This document shows positions 22,101-34,595 of a stretch of DNA of 64,000 nt, piece by piece. The stretch comes from Albugo candida (lineage: Eukaryota; Oomycota; Peronosporomycetes; Albuginales; Albuginaceae), in assembly GCA_905220665.1 (NCBI GenBank), contig CAJNAR010000148.1:62001-126000 (forward strand), written 5' to 3'. The notes below the pieces were generated by a model. The model did no database searches. It was not told the origin of the DNA and saw nothing but the letters and a program-made list of their open reading frames with translations. The position numbers and the translations under genes are program-made. The stretch's first letter is position 1; every line of letters starts with the position of its first letter.

Positions 22101-22961
22101 AATTGCTTCGACAGCTTTAGGATATTCAAATAGTCGTAATGAACATTTCCAATATCCTCGACCCGGAGATTGAGTTGGATTTGCAAAAGTTACTTTTTGT
22201 GCCAGATGATCTCCCGCATGTCGTGGACGAAAATACTCAGAGGTTTTGTATACCATATTGAATAGCTCTTCCGACATGCAGATATAATCAAGTCGATTCT
22301 TGCGCGGTAATGGTCCTGTAAATACTTTTTCAGTCGGATGTTGGATTCGCCAAGCGTCTACCACACCCAACTGTGAAAGCCATTCCAAACACGCTAATCG
22401 ACTTGGTTCGTGTCGAATTGTTCCACTCGAAGCATCGATAACTGGGTCGAGTGGTGTGTTGAAATCACCAAATATGAAGTGTGTTGCGGTTGATTTGAAA
22501 GTATTGGAGATTAATAACTCATAGAAAAGCACTCTATTCTCGGCCTTGACCGGTGCATATACATTGTGAATATACACCGGTGCATTGTGAATGAGAAGAC
22601 GCAAAACCAAATAACGATTTCGAATGTTTCGTTCGGTGAGTTCTTCAGCTGTTGAGTAACCGGGAAAGTCCGAACGAAGGATTGTCATCACGCCGCCACT
22701 GCGGTTTTGAGTCGGATGGAGAAAAGCACTGTTGTGATCATTGACAAACATTTTGTGCTGCACTTTTGAGGATAATAAAAATTGAAATGATTCCAGTTGG
22801 TTGTGATCGTGAAACTTGGTTTCTCGAACACAACAAATGGAGTGTTGTGATAGGATGTGGTCGATAAAAAGATGACCATTTTTATGAATTCCATTGACAT
22901 TCACCGTGAGTGCTGAGATATTGTTCCACGTTGAAATATTCGAGGAGCCCTTAGCATTCAA
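19170..22961 (-). pseudogene. LINE ORF2: APE endonuclease and reverse transcriptase, with stops and frameshifts
   Basis: The N-terminal endonuclease is largely intact (22961-21702), with the blocks IHNVYAPV, FIFGDFNTPLD and RLDYICMS. A frame change near 21745 leads into the RT with SSSPGMDGLLAAFYQ and GITLLYKKGSRGDPGN. Stops follow near 21295 and 21245, then DFEKAYDRVNW, HRGVKQGDPLS and the catalytic FFADDSKLL box (near 20790). The C terminus ends in a zf-RVT-like segment (CGAVESDQHLFIEC) near 19200. Ns lie at about 19499-19570. No RNase H domain is seen. Confidence 0.85.
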
Positions 22962-25423
22962 GCTGAAGTGGACCAGAAATCAACCGCGTTTCACCATCTT
23001 GTTGTGAAAGGTGAAGTGTTGTATGTTCCTTTGGAAAAAAGCTGAGATTGACGGAAAGCTCAGCGATGTCACCATGGAGAAGTCCACGCCATCTACCTCC
23101 AAACCATTGAGACCAACACTTTATGCCTACGTCGGAGCGGAAGAAGGATATAATAACATTGGTTGGTAGTAAACGACAATGATGACCCGGAACCCAGACC
23201 ACTGGTCCATCGGTGAGATATTGGATCCAGTGATCGTTTGTGTAGAATGTCGGAGCAGTACAAATGAATAAAAGTTCCAACAACGCGAGAGCTTTCGTTG
23301 CTCGAGTCAAACCGATAACTATGTCTGGCACTGACGTCCACCACGACATTACTTTCTCGAACAATACCGATCGCTTCGAGGGAACTTTTCCACCAACGTG
23401 GCGACTCCATCGCGTCGCAAACGTAACATCTTCGCCGAGATTGTGAGTTGCTAAAACGCGATTTATCATAAGTAGATGCGCCACTTCATCCAAAGCTTTA
23501 TCATTCGACTCCATACACGCGAGTAGCACCCCATTCATCGTGATCGGATGATCAAGTGCCGCTCGGATGATTTTGTCCGAATTTTTGCAGAACTGGATTA
23601 GCTTTCGCCAATGAGGGATGCAAGCATCCGCTTGAACCAACTTGTTCGGTCGGAGCGAGTGAAGGGCATTTTTGGAATCGATTTCCATTAGCTCCCCTAT
23701 TTCACCAACTCGGGTTGGTCGTTCCGATTTCTCGATCGTTGTGTGCCTTTTCTGATAAAAGTGTGCCGCCTCTTTCGAGGTGGCCACCTCTTGTGGCATC
23801 CGTGCTTTCACGGAGATGATTTGAACGCGATTTCCATTATCCGGATTGGCAACCGCTTTTACTTCTTCGATCTCCACCTCCATAGTTTCGAGTACAGAAA
23901 TATATCGGAAAATACTCGTCGCTAGTCTCGGAAGCGCAAGAGGTGGTGCTTCGGAGACCATTTGTTCGAACGGCTCCACCCGGTTACGTTTCTTACTCGT
24001 CCATGCCAACTTCATGGATACATCCCCATCCCGCTCTACCCGTGGTTGTGAGTATGACTGACTGGTCAGTTGGAGGATGGGAGGAGACGGCTGCAATAAG
24101 GCTGATGCCCCTGGTGGTGTGATAGTTGGGGAGTATTTCCAACGATTTTTGATCGGAGAGCTTCCGTTCAGGTTTCCTCGCTTCCAATTCTTGACTGTGA
24201 ACTGGCTTCACTACCGTTTGTGATGCCACCACGAGCACCGTTGGCGCGTTTGTTTGTTTTGGTTGCTTTTTTGGTTTTTGTTGCGGTTGATTTTGAATGT
24301 GGTTTTGCTGTTTCTTTTGCTTGTTCGATTGTTGTTGCCGTGCTACCGTGGTTGATATAGCACACAAATCCAAAAGGACCACGTTGACCAAAACGTGGTC
24401 GTTCCGATGGGATAGGAGCGTGTTTCCCTCGCACAGAGTAAAGCAACTTTTCGTATGCAATTTTTTCGCATACTTTACCGATGCGGACCAGCTGTGGAGG
24501 GCACGTAGGAGTACCAAAGTACACTCTCCACGTCGACATCACGACACCCTTGCACGGAACAGTTTCGCGGAAAGTAGCAAAGGCTACTGGACATCCTAGA
24601 CTGTGAAGGGAACGTAAAATCGGAAGCCGTTCTTCCTCCACGCCCACTCCAAATATATCCAGGTAGTATTTGGATTCGAGAGAATCGTACTCCCGAAAAA
24701 AGTATTGAGACCCGAGGATGGCTATCGGCTGGCTCTCCAGCTGTTGACAAGCATCCTCGGTGGAAACCATCACTCGAAGATTGCCACCAGGCATCTTTGA
24801 TACTTGAGCAATGGCTCTGCTCTCCAGTAGACTCTCGAATACTGGATTCCCATGATCTTTCATAAGGGAAGATAGGATTTTCCCGTTTGGTGTACTCACC
24901 AACGCTTGACATATTTCCAGGATCATGGGAAAGGTGGCCTTGGAGACCTTAAAAGGCTTCGCTGCCTTCGATTCATCTACCAACGCCGACCACTCGGGAT
25001 GTTGTCCATCAGCATACAATCGCATAATAGACTCGATGTCCGAGGCTTTCGGCTTTGGGAGCTCCACGCGAATTTCGCCTGAGCTCTAGCCTGGTCCTTA
25101 CGCAAGGACTCCTGTGACTTGATAAGGTCAGCAAGAGTAGGACTGTTAGTGTCGTCCACAGTTGCAGTTGCCTTTTGGTCACCCTGTAACGAGGCAACGA
25201 CAGTACCGCATGTACTACCGGTACCACATCCGACACCTGTAGTACCGGTATTACCCTGTGCCGTCACACTGGGGGTGGGGGTACTTTCCACGTCATCACA
25301 CAGGGGTGATGACTCATCAATAAACATGCAATCACCCAAAACAGGGTGACTCATGAGGGTTGCCACGTCTCTACAAGTGGACGCTAGCACTCTGGGCTGT
25401 GTCGATATGTCGACTTGAACCAT
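22951..25423 (-). pseudogene. LINE ORF1 protein, frameshifted
   Basis: Three successive minus-strand frames form one ORF1: 25423-24977 (starts MVQVDISTQP, Thr/Gly-rich), 25067-24168 (ends in a Lys/Thr-rich basic tail suitable for nucleic-acid binding) and 24096-22951. I see no CCHC knuckle. The last frame ends at TAA 22951 and overlaps the start of the ORF2 frame by about 10 nt, in the arrangement common for LINEs that couple translation of the two ORFs. At least two frame changes break it. Confidence 0.65.
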
Positions 25424-25589
25424 TGTTTTCGAGAGGAAAGAGTTGAAAAAAGTCGTTTTTTCGAGGTGTTTTTACTAAATTAGCGGCTTACTTAGTATCC
25501 GGCAAATTGAGAAGTCAGCTGCATAGATCAGCATGTACCCTTCCCCTTACATCTTTTGTAACCTTCCACATTAATTGTATAAATGCTTA

Positions 25590-27430
25590 GAGATCGATTT
25601 CGACAAAAGCACTCCGATACTGTATAAAATGATACACTTTTAATCCATTGGCTTCGGCGCTAGAAATGCGCCAATGATCCAATGCTTGGCTGCAGTCACT
25701 GGAATTCTGAAACTGTATGGAAAGATGCACATTTGACGAAGAGGATGTCATCATCTGCAAAATGCAATCGTTGTGTTTATCTGTCGAGCACTTTGTCGAA
25801 GAATTGAAAGAAAAAAACAGAGATAAGTCGATCTCGATCACAATCCGCTGCTCCTGTGAGAGTGAATGATTGCTTCGGGACTGATAATAAACGCCCCGGA
25901 AACGCTCTTATTCCACACACTCGACAACGATACCAATTTTTCCATTTCGATCGGTGTACCCTTTTGAAAACACTGATGCTGTTTTAACACATTTCCTTCA
26001 AGCGTAGTTAAACAACAGAAAAAGTCAGATTTGAACTGACATTATTAACTTTGGAGGCTTCAGATGTTTTACATTCTTGGGCTATTCCTTCATTAGCTCC
26101 TTTGTGTTTGAATGTCGAAAAATTACTATGCGATCCAAATCGTCGTTTCTTTTTGGGTACAAACGTCGATACGCTTTACGCAGAGTGGGAAACACTCGTC
26201 GCATTGAATTCAAATCGCATTCATTTGCGATTGTTTCGATCTGATTTCCTGACGAATGAGAAAACGTGACGAGATGATAGATGGAGCTCTAAATGATGAG
26301 TCATTCACTTGTACGCAGTCACATGTTGGAACGCTTCCATTAACGCACACAATGACGTGCTTAGCACTTTGCGATAGAACTTTAGTGAATGTGTGTACTT
26401 GTTCGTCGTTAAAAGTTCGAGTGAGCTCAATGCTTTCATTGGACACAGAGTGAAGCAAAAGGTCTTCAAATCCCTCACTGGAGAATCGATTGGGTTCAGT
26501 ATCGATAGGATACGATCGATTAGACAGCTTCTCTCAACATCTTTTGAGATAGGTATTCTGCTCCTCTGACGATCGACTGACTCAACGCCGAAATCGCTCA
26601 TTATCGACTTTAATGAGACTTGTTGCCGTACTTGCTGACCGCTAGCTGGATTCTCACGAACGCAACGAATGGATATACAAGCTTCTATCATGTTGAATTC
26701 CTTGAGGAGTGCGCGATCCACACTGATGTTCTTGCAAACGTGCCATAATAAAAGCATCGCGTTGTACGAAAATGCGGATCACTTGAAGTGACCAGCTACA
26801 GAATAGATGTCCGGATGCAGTTTTGACCTGACATTCCAAGTCCGACGATCTCTTTGATGGGCCATTCTCCATACACGAACCGTCTGTCGAAATGACAGAG
26901 TGACTTGGTACATTCTTCTGATGTATGACTGTGGACAAGAAATTCGGACCGAGTCTGATGAGTCAAGTTGGATTGTTTAGGGAAAGCTCCTGCACCAAAT
27001 GACATTGTTGCTTGCGAGCGATCACTCAACGGCACGATTGAGAATAATCTATTAGACATTCGATTAGCGATACGATGCGGAATTGAAACAAGCGTACGTA
27101 CAAAAAGCATGTCGCATTGACCAGAGGCGCGTACTCGATAATCTGGAGAAGCTGAGGCAGAAGAAACGTTGCCAACGCCGTTTAAATACGCTGAGGCGGC
27201 GGTTGAAATGCTGGAAACAACTTGCAACCAAGAAGGCTTCAATGTGACGGTCGTAAATAATGCTTCCCAATCGATACGCCAGTGATGGAAAGTCACCAGG
27301 TAGCTTGTTAGAATGGGCGAGCTGCTCACGCACGGGAGGTGATCTGCATGCTTTGTTCACACAACCGCTGTTTCAAGTGCAATAGCTGACATATTCGAAG
27401 TGAGTTGCGACTGGTGCTCACTGCCTCCGA
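25590..27430 (-). pseudogene. Unassigned, probably decayed multi-frame coding region
   Basis: Several minus-strand frames of 95-177 codons follow one another without a single continuous reading frame (27329-26796, 26938-26654, 26757-26305, 26458-26210, 25841-25587). Their composition is protein-like. Frame switches roughly every 300-500 bases could mean a multi-exon gene whose introns I could not place, or a gene decayed by indels. No domain recognised. It lies just beyond the 5' end of the LINE. Confidence 0.35.
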
Positions 27431-28517
27431 TAGTATTTGTTATTGCTGACGATTTGTGGGATTAACAAAAGAGTGCACGGTAAAATCGCTCACATTTATA
27501 CGGAAAAAACGTGTTGTCAGTCCGATAGAATAGTATGACGAAAAATAGTATCTTGTCGAGTTGTACTCATAAATCACTGAAGGCACATATCGATGACGTC
27601 AGATTTGTTTATGGAGTCGCACACGCATAGCCCTATCATTGCTATTTAGCTTCTATGGGAGCCCTGGATGACTGACTGCGTGCATTCAAACCGATATTAC
27701 TTTCGAGAATTCGAAGTCGTCTTTTTAGCGTTTTGGCGGCAAGCGCGATAGAGCTCACTTTCTAATTGACACTCGTCACCGTCACGTAATCCACCTGTAT
27801 TTGCTATCTTCCCATTCACGCATCTGTAAGACGTAATAAAAATTAAGTGGTTGAGCGCGTAAAAATTTCACAACATGGTAGTTACTTCAAATATGCATCC
27901 ATCTCGTCCACACATGGCAAGCTGGCATTCTGACTTTCTCGTCCAGGCTTTTTTTCGTTCATTACAACCAGCTCGGTCGCCAAAAATTGGTGTTTAATAC
28001 TATCGTCTCAGCCAATTATCGCATACTAGAAAAGCATCGATACCATAGTCAGTCATATAAAAATCACCAGACTGAATGTGCATCGAATGTAAGAATTAAC
28101 TCCTAAAGCTTAATGAAAGATCCTGTAAATCATGCCCTGTTGATTATAGTATGCACATTGGAACTATTAAAACGCTATCAATAGAAAATGGACATTCCTC
28201 ATTCATGATCTTTTTAGATACGAAAATATTTCTACTAAGCGAATCACCGCGGTGTAATCATTCATACGTTCAATGATACGCTAAACTAGATGTTTGTAAA
28301 ACCATCATCCTAAGTCAGAAATCGTCTATTTGCCGTCGTCAAGCCAGATTGCATGTCATTTCACTGTAGCCACCTATATCAATAAATCCGTGTATCTTCC
28401 TCACAAAGCGATAAAATAAGCGACGACAAAGCTGTTCAGTATTCGTTGAAGTGAAATAAGGTACTGATGTCACAAATTAGGATTCTATAAACGCATACGT
28501 CGACACGACAAATATCA
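27431..28517. other. Intergenic, AT-rich, no features seen
   Basis: Boundary between the repeat block and the gene island. It must hold the promoter of the methyltransferase gene, but I cannot point to specific elements. Confidence 0.4.
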
Positions 28518-30086
28518 ATGGCATTATCGGATCCACAAGAACGCGCGCATTATGAATCTGTTCTCATGTCTTTTCGTGAATACGAATCATATTTGCTCCG
28601 AGAGATCTTTCGAAGAAAACGATCTCTCCAACGTCTCTCAGCGAACCATGCAAAGTTACTTCCAAAACCGAACTCTACGCTGCACAGTCTTCATCGCTTC
28701 ATCGTATGCCAGGCGACCAATACAATTCGAACACTCATGACCGATAGCTATTCTGCTTGATAGAATGCAGCACACGCAAACCAGCTGTTTCTCGAACGAA
28801 TTGTTCAGGAGCAGTTGCGAAGCGGTCCAGTAGTTGACTTGCCCACAATCAACCCACGAGCAAACTTACAGAGTCCTCCGCGACATTTATCAAAGTTGAA
28901 AAGCACCTTACACCAGTTCGTACGCGATTGGTCTGCAGAAGTACGATCCCTGACATGGAATTTAAAGGCTATTTTATGCAGTGAGGATGTAGGGAGAAGC
29001 AGAGCGTGAGCAGTGCTACAGACCCATTCTCGACGAGCTGGAAAAAGTCCTACCTGTCAGCGACAAGAACAGGTTTATGTCAAAATTTAGTCACATCATT
29101 ACCTAAAGCGTCGATCTATAAGAAACAAACAGAAAGTGCTTGTTCCTGGTGCAGGGCTCGGAAGACTGACTTTAGAAATTGCCGCGAAAGGTAAAATTTC
29201 TGCCAAGAACTCCATTTGCATATTGCTTCAGATTAACTGTCGATTAGGCTACGCAACGCAGGGAAATGAGTTTTCGTATCAGATGTTGTTTGCTAGCAAT
29301 TTCATTCTGAATTGGTGGGCGATAATCGATACCTATTGACTCGGCTGCTAATTTTCATATGTGCACTTGTCATATGAAAGCATAAGCAACAAAGAGGAAT
29401 TCACCATTCACCCATGGATTCATAATTCTTCCAATCATCTCAGTGTTGACGATGCATTACGCTCCGTCGCTATTCCAGATGTTGTTCCTGGAAGTTTATT
29501 CGCTCTCAATCATGGTAAGTGGTACCCTCCAAAAACGCAGCCGAGGAAGTAACAACTGCACATTTTCCTAAGATAATGTTCCTGACTTTTCCATGTGCGC
29601 TGGCGAATTTCTTGAAGCGTACTCGAAGGACACAGGTGGAGTCCAGCAATGTGATGGGATAGCAACGAAATCCAACTAACATTTTCTTACGCAGCATGTT
29701 GGGACTGCATCGTGACTTGTTTCTTCATCGATGCTGCTCCCAATGTTATAGAGTACATAGAGGCAATCAGGCGCTTGCTTCGACCTGGAGGAGTGTGGAT
29801 CAATCTCGGACCGCTATTATATCACTGGCAGAGCTTTGGGGATTCGGATGCTAACGATGACCCTCGGTATGCGGAATCGATCGAATTAAGTCACGAAGAG
29901 CTTAAAGTTGTCATGAAGCGAGTTGGATTCACTATCCAGGCAAGATAGTGTATCACTACAAGTCCAAACTAACTCATCAATTTTCTGTAGCGAGAAGAAG
30001 TCAAAGAATGCGTGTATACGAGAAATATCAAATCGCTCATGCACACAACGTATAATTGTGTGTTTTTCACAGCTTTGAGACAATAA
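28518..30086 (+). CDS. Carnosine N-methyltransferase-like (CARNMT1/N2227 family), nine exons
   Basis: Hand-built exons: 28518-28703, 28764-28940, 28993-29072, 29123-29190, 29248-29314, 29381-29514, 29573-29635, 29695-29939 and 29991-30086 (371 codons plus stop, all phases consistent). The product is a SAM-dependent methyltransferase of the N2227 family; the animal member methylates carnosine, but the oomycete substrate is unknown. Family blocks in order: N-terminal [30 protein letters not shown], the SAM-binding [60 protein letters not shown] and [16 protein letters not shown]. Introns are 40-66 nt. The last has a GC donor (CAG|GCAAGA); reading through it instead would end the protein early. 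The conserved C-terminal YNCVFF segment supports the spliced form. Confidence 0.85.
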
Positions 30087-30106
30087 ATTTTGCTTTTTTG
30101 CTTCAA

Positions 30107-30307
30107 TCAGTCCAAATCTTCATCATCAAAATCGTCCTCTAGCGGTCGAATCTCTTTCGTGTGTACTGGGGACTCATCAAACCGCTCCAATTCGCAATCT
30201 TCAATCAGAAATCCTTCGCTCCCACCCTTCACACCCGGCGGATACTCAGACTTGAGCGTTAGTTTCGTCTTCGCAGAGGGCGTTGCAGGTCGAGGAGGAG
30301 TTTCCAT
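30107..30307 (-). CDS. Small acidic-tailed hypothetical protein
   Basis: A minus-strand frame of 66 codons runs from ATG 30307 (an upstream non-ATG extension to 30340 exists). It starts METPPRPATPSAK and ends in an acidic tail, DDFDDEDLD. It sits tail-to-tail with the methyltransferase (20 bases apart) and head-to-head with RPN11 (88 bases apart), as expected for a real small gene in a compact island. The plus-strand frame over the same bases is a serine-rich shadow. I do not recognise the family. Confidence 0.5.
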   Translation of the reverse strand: METPPRPATPSAKTKLTLKSEYPPGVKGGSEGFLIEDCELERFDESPVHTKEIRPLEDDFDDEDLD

Positions 30308-30395
30308 AGTTGCCGCGCCCAAAGTTGACGTATAAAACACTAAATAAGAAGTGGCTAGACTGTAATTTTCTCTGTATCTTTAACAAAAGTTGGAC

Positions 30396-31500
<1,105 letters not shown>

Positions 31501-32650
31501 AGCAGTGAGCAAAACATCGAGCAAAGATATTCTGATAAAGAAATGCACACACTAATAGCGTAAACCCCAATTCTTTGAGAAGTTCTGATTGTCTATGCTT
31601 TTGTCTTGCACAAAATTCTCAACATGTCCGCTCATGCGGAACGAAACAGTAGGATAGCGAAGGCATACTCACAGTCGTAGGCGGTACTAGTCAATGAGAC
31701 GAAGGGCTACAAGTAGAACGAATCTGAAAAGTACAGCCATTCGCTCTGCTTTAATTGGCTCTCGCGTTGACCATCACTTGAGTGGCAACAAACGGAGGAA
31801 GAGCTCACAATTGTCGCTCATATCATACCTCACAGACCTACTTGCAATGACGCAATGAATGGGGATCGCTTTATCTCAGCGCCATTAAAAAGCCAAGATG
31901 CATCGATCAAAGTGAAGATATATGGATTGGACGCCTCGACACGTCCTACACAATATGCTACAACGTCGCAGTCTATGTCAAAAATAAATGGAGCAGCAGA
32001 TCTTCAAAAAGCACCTATTCCGACTCGCTCTTGAAGCTAGACTCACCATCACTATCCAGTTCAGCTCAATCTTCTGATGCAATAGAGGATCGATTCAAGA
32101 CATTTACACGCTCAACAGTGAAATGAGTCAGTGCATATACGGCAAGAAAGTTTGTTCGCCCGTATATAATAGATTTTCACCACAAAAGATGTCGCTTGTT
32201 CAGAGAGCGCGAGCAACGAGAAGACATGTAGAAATTCCAGGAAGCTTTGTCGTTTGTAGGGGATTGGCGGCTTTTAATATGTTCTTTCGGTGGGCTCATC
32301 GCACTCGTATGCGGTACCGAGATAGAAGATGACCCCAATTCGACCCTGTGGAATACCTTTCCCGCTCTGGAGATAGCATCTCTCAAACCAGGTACGTTGT
32401 AGAGGTATCTCTGAAAGGCTTGAATGGCGGAGGCGTAAAGCAAGAACTTCTATGTGAGAACCCTCATTATTGCAAGTGTTGCGGCAACTGAGGAAAGAAA
32501 TCAAATGTTCAAGCGCCAGTCGAGAGAATAGGCGAAGGGAAGACAGCACTTTGCGTGCGATGTCCTCTTATAAAGTTCATACAGCTAATACCTTTGATAG
32601 TATGTGATTGGTTCGTTCTCAATGTGCTTATTCATTCAATCAGACGACAA
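31501..32650. other. Interval with two short unassigned coding-like stretches
   Basis: A plus-strand frame at 31777-32034 begins LEWQQTEEELTIVAHI, resembling the first strands of a CS (p23/NudC-type) domain, but it stops soon and lacks a clear start. On the minus strand at 32177-32549, two overlapping frames read protein-like (for example AFQRYLYNVPGLRDAISRAG), possibly an N-terminal mitochondrial-protein fragment. Neither can be completed, so both are best treated as remnants or as exons of an unresolved gene. Confidence 0.35.
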
Positions 32651-33820
32651 ATGCCAATGAGACAGAAGCTAGGTACCCGGACATTTTCAGCTCACGAAAA
32701 GCTATTTCACAAAGCGAAAATCGCATTACAGAGAGAATTCAAGCGCATCAAACTGTTCCACATCCGTAAAATCGTGCAACAACTCAAAAAGCTACAAACT
32801 GAATCCTCACAATGCGCATCAACTGAATCTACTCAGACACAGCTTTCCAAACTGAAACATAAATACGATACGCTAAAGGTACGCAATCATTCATTTGATT
32901 TTAGGATTACTTACAGCATGTAACAATCTACAGGGCATTGATCAAGATGATCTTGTTGGATTAGCACTGCAAAAGACGCGATTTTTGCATGTCTTCGACG
33001 ACCTCCAAGAACTTCGCACGCACTATGAACGTGAGAAGCCAGAATCTATTGAAGAGAAACAGCTGAAGAATAAGTTGATTTCGCATAAACGTCTCCAGCC
33101 CATATATGACTCCATGGACCAAATGTACTCGATTCGATTTTCCCCTCCCTTTCGATCTGATCTGTTACATGTTGCTTCCTAGTGTGAAGAATGAGATACG
33201 TAAACAGGATAAAAGCGAGGCTCGTGCGATGAAGAGTAAACAGAAGAAAGAGGTTGGCCATAATCGATGTACTTTGAGAAATCTGACTGACTGTTTGGTA
33301 GGTTTTGGTTGGAGGGCGTAGCAATAGAGCTCCGGAATCTCTTTTCCTCTCAACTCTGTCGGGTTCAAACCATGCTCAGAACAACTATGACGAGGAAGGG
33401 ATTGATTCAAATGATGATGTTGCGGAGTTTTTAGGCGAAAGTAAAAAAAAGAAAAATCGACCTGGTCAGATGGCGCGAAGACAGAAGGCGATACGGAGAG
33501 AACAGGAAATGCTTACAGATCAACGGCGAAGGCAAAAAACGACTAAATATGGCCCCAGTCGATGTACCTCAGCACCAATATCTTCAAAACTAAGTAGATC
33601 GAAACCAACAGGAAGAGCTGTTTCCGACACGACACGATATATTGCAGCTTCAGTCCCTTCGGAACGCACTGGAGCGAAACTAAAACAAGGATCGTCCATT
33701 ACAACACCAGTGAATGATGACCATCCATCTTGGCAGGCCAAACGAATGTTAAAAGAGAAGGAGAGACTGCTGATTGCTGCTCCAGTAGGCAAAAAGATCC
33801 GATTTGGGGACGATGAATAG
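32651..33820 (+). CDS. BUD22/SRFBP1-like nucleolar protein, four exons
   Basis: Exons 32651-32878, 32934-33124, 33183-33252 and 33302-33820 give 335 codons plus stop, with consistent phases and GT-AG introns of 49-58 nt. BUD22 is needed for small-subunit ribosome biogenesis in yeast. Evidence is the basic N-terminal helix (IKLFHIRKIVQQLKKLQ), the central Glu/Lys coiled-coil part, a Ser/Asp stretch, a very basic middle (GQMARRQKAIRREQE), and the C-terminal family block HPSWQAKRMLKEKE...GKKIRFGDDE. Similarity is clearest at the two ends. The start is uncertain: ATG 32657 is also possible, and an upstream frame extension exists. Confidence 0.75.
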
Positions 33821-34595
33821 ACATATCACTTTTCTTGGAACCATTTTATAAATGTTGTACGAGCACATCCATTAAGCTTACAGGAATCACTGATTATTTG
33901 TATAAAGTATGAAAACCCCAAGAATGTGAGATTACAGTAGCAACATTCGAGTCACCTAAAGGTCTTGTCATGACGGAGCACCAAAAGTTCTCTATTCTCT
34001 CACTAAAGCATAACTAAGCCGATGGTCGCTACAAGTACGCAGGTGGTTGACGGCTTTTTCAAAGTAGTACGCGACCAGAAAGTGTGAGTATAAACGCAAC
34101 TATATTTTCCCTAACAGTCTCCTTGAGAACTTGGCTCTTTAGACAAGATACAATACACCATCACGCCCCATGAGTACTATCTACAAATATCGTCCACTTT
34201 TCAAATAGAACCTCATCGTATAATCGTCAAAAGATGCTTATCAGACCAATTTCAAGATCATGAACCTCACCGTCTACCACTCTGTGTTATTTTGTGCCTG
34301 GTACATGGTACGCCCTACCCTTTACACAAGTTTTTTTAAATTTTAAGCGCTGGTTATAAAGTGTTTGGAAATCGTTGTTATGTGACGGTGCTGCTTAGCG
34401 TAGTGTAAAGAGTATCACTTACAAGTACGATCCGCATAGCATCTACTTGTACTAACGGAAACTTGTCCGTACCGCTAGTATCAGATCACATAGCGTTGTC
34501 CACTTTCCATACAGTGAGTCGGTGTGCTCCGATCTTCCGCAACATAGAGTATCTTTCAAACGCTGATTTGCTAATTCGTATTATAATAACATTAT
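33821..34595. other. Intergenic, promoter region of the DENN gene, nothing specific seen
   Basis: No ORF of note. It presumably carries the 3' end of the BUD22-like gene and the 5' region of the next gene. Confidence 0.4.

Larger units (their letters stand above)
19135..25480 (-). mobile_element. Non-LTR retrotransposon (LINE) on the minus strand, degenerate
   Basis: About 6.3 kb in LINE order on the minus strand: ORF1 (25423-22951), then ORF2 with APE-type endonuclease, reverse transcriptase and a C-terminal zinc-binding segment (22961-19170). No LTRs flank it. Ends are approximate: no poly-A tail or clean target duplication was recognised. Frameshifts, stops and Ns show it is not intact. 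Confidence 0.85.

Noticed and set aside
26015..26090. Possible tRNA on the minus strand: a perfect T-arm-like hairpin (GTCAG TTCAAAT CTGAC) and a GCTA/TAGC D-stem
   Set aside because: The acceptor ends do not pair and no 5-bp anticodon stem with a 7-base loop fits between the arms, so a tRNA cannot be built.
30090..30335. Serine-rich 81-codon plus-strand ORF
   Set aside because: Its composition (SSSSKSSSSG) is the antisense of the acidic tail encoded on the minus strand, so it is most likely a shadow.
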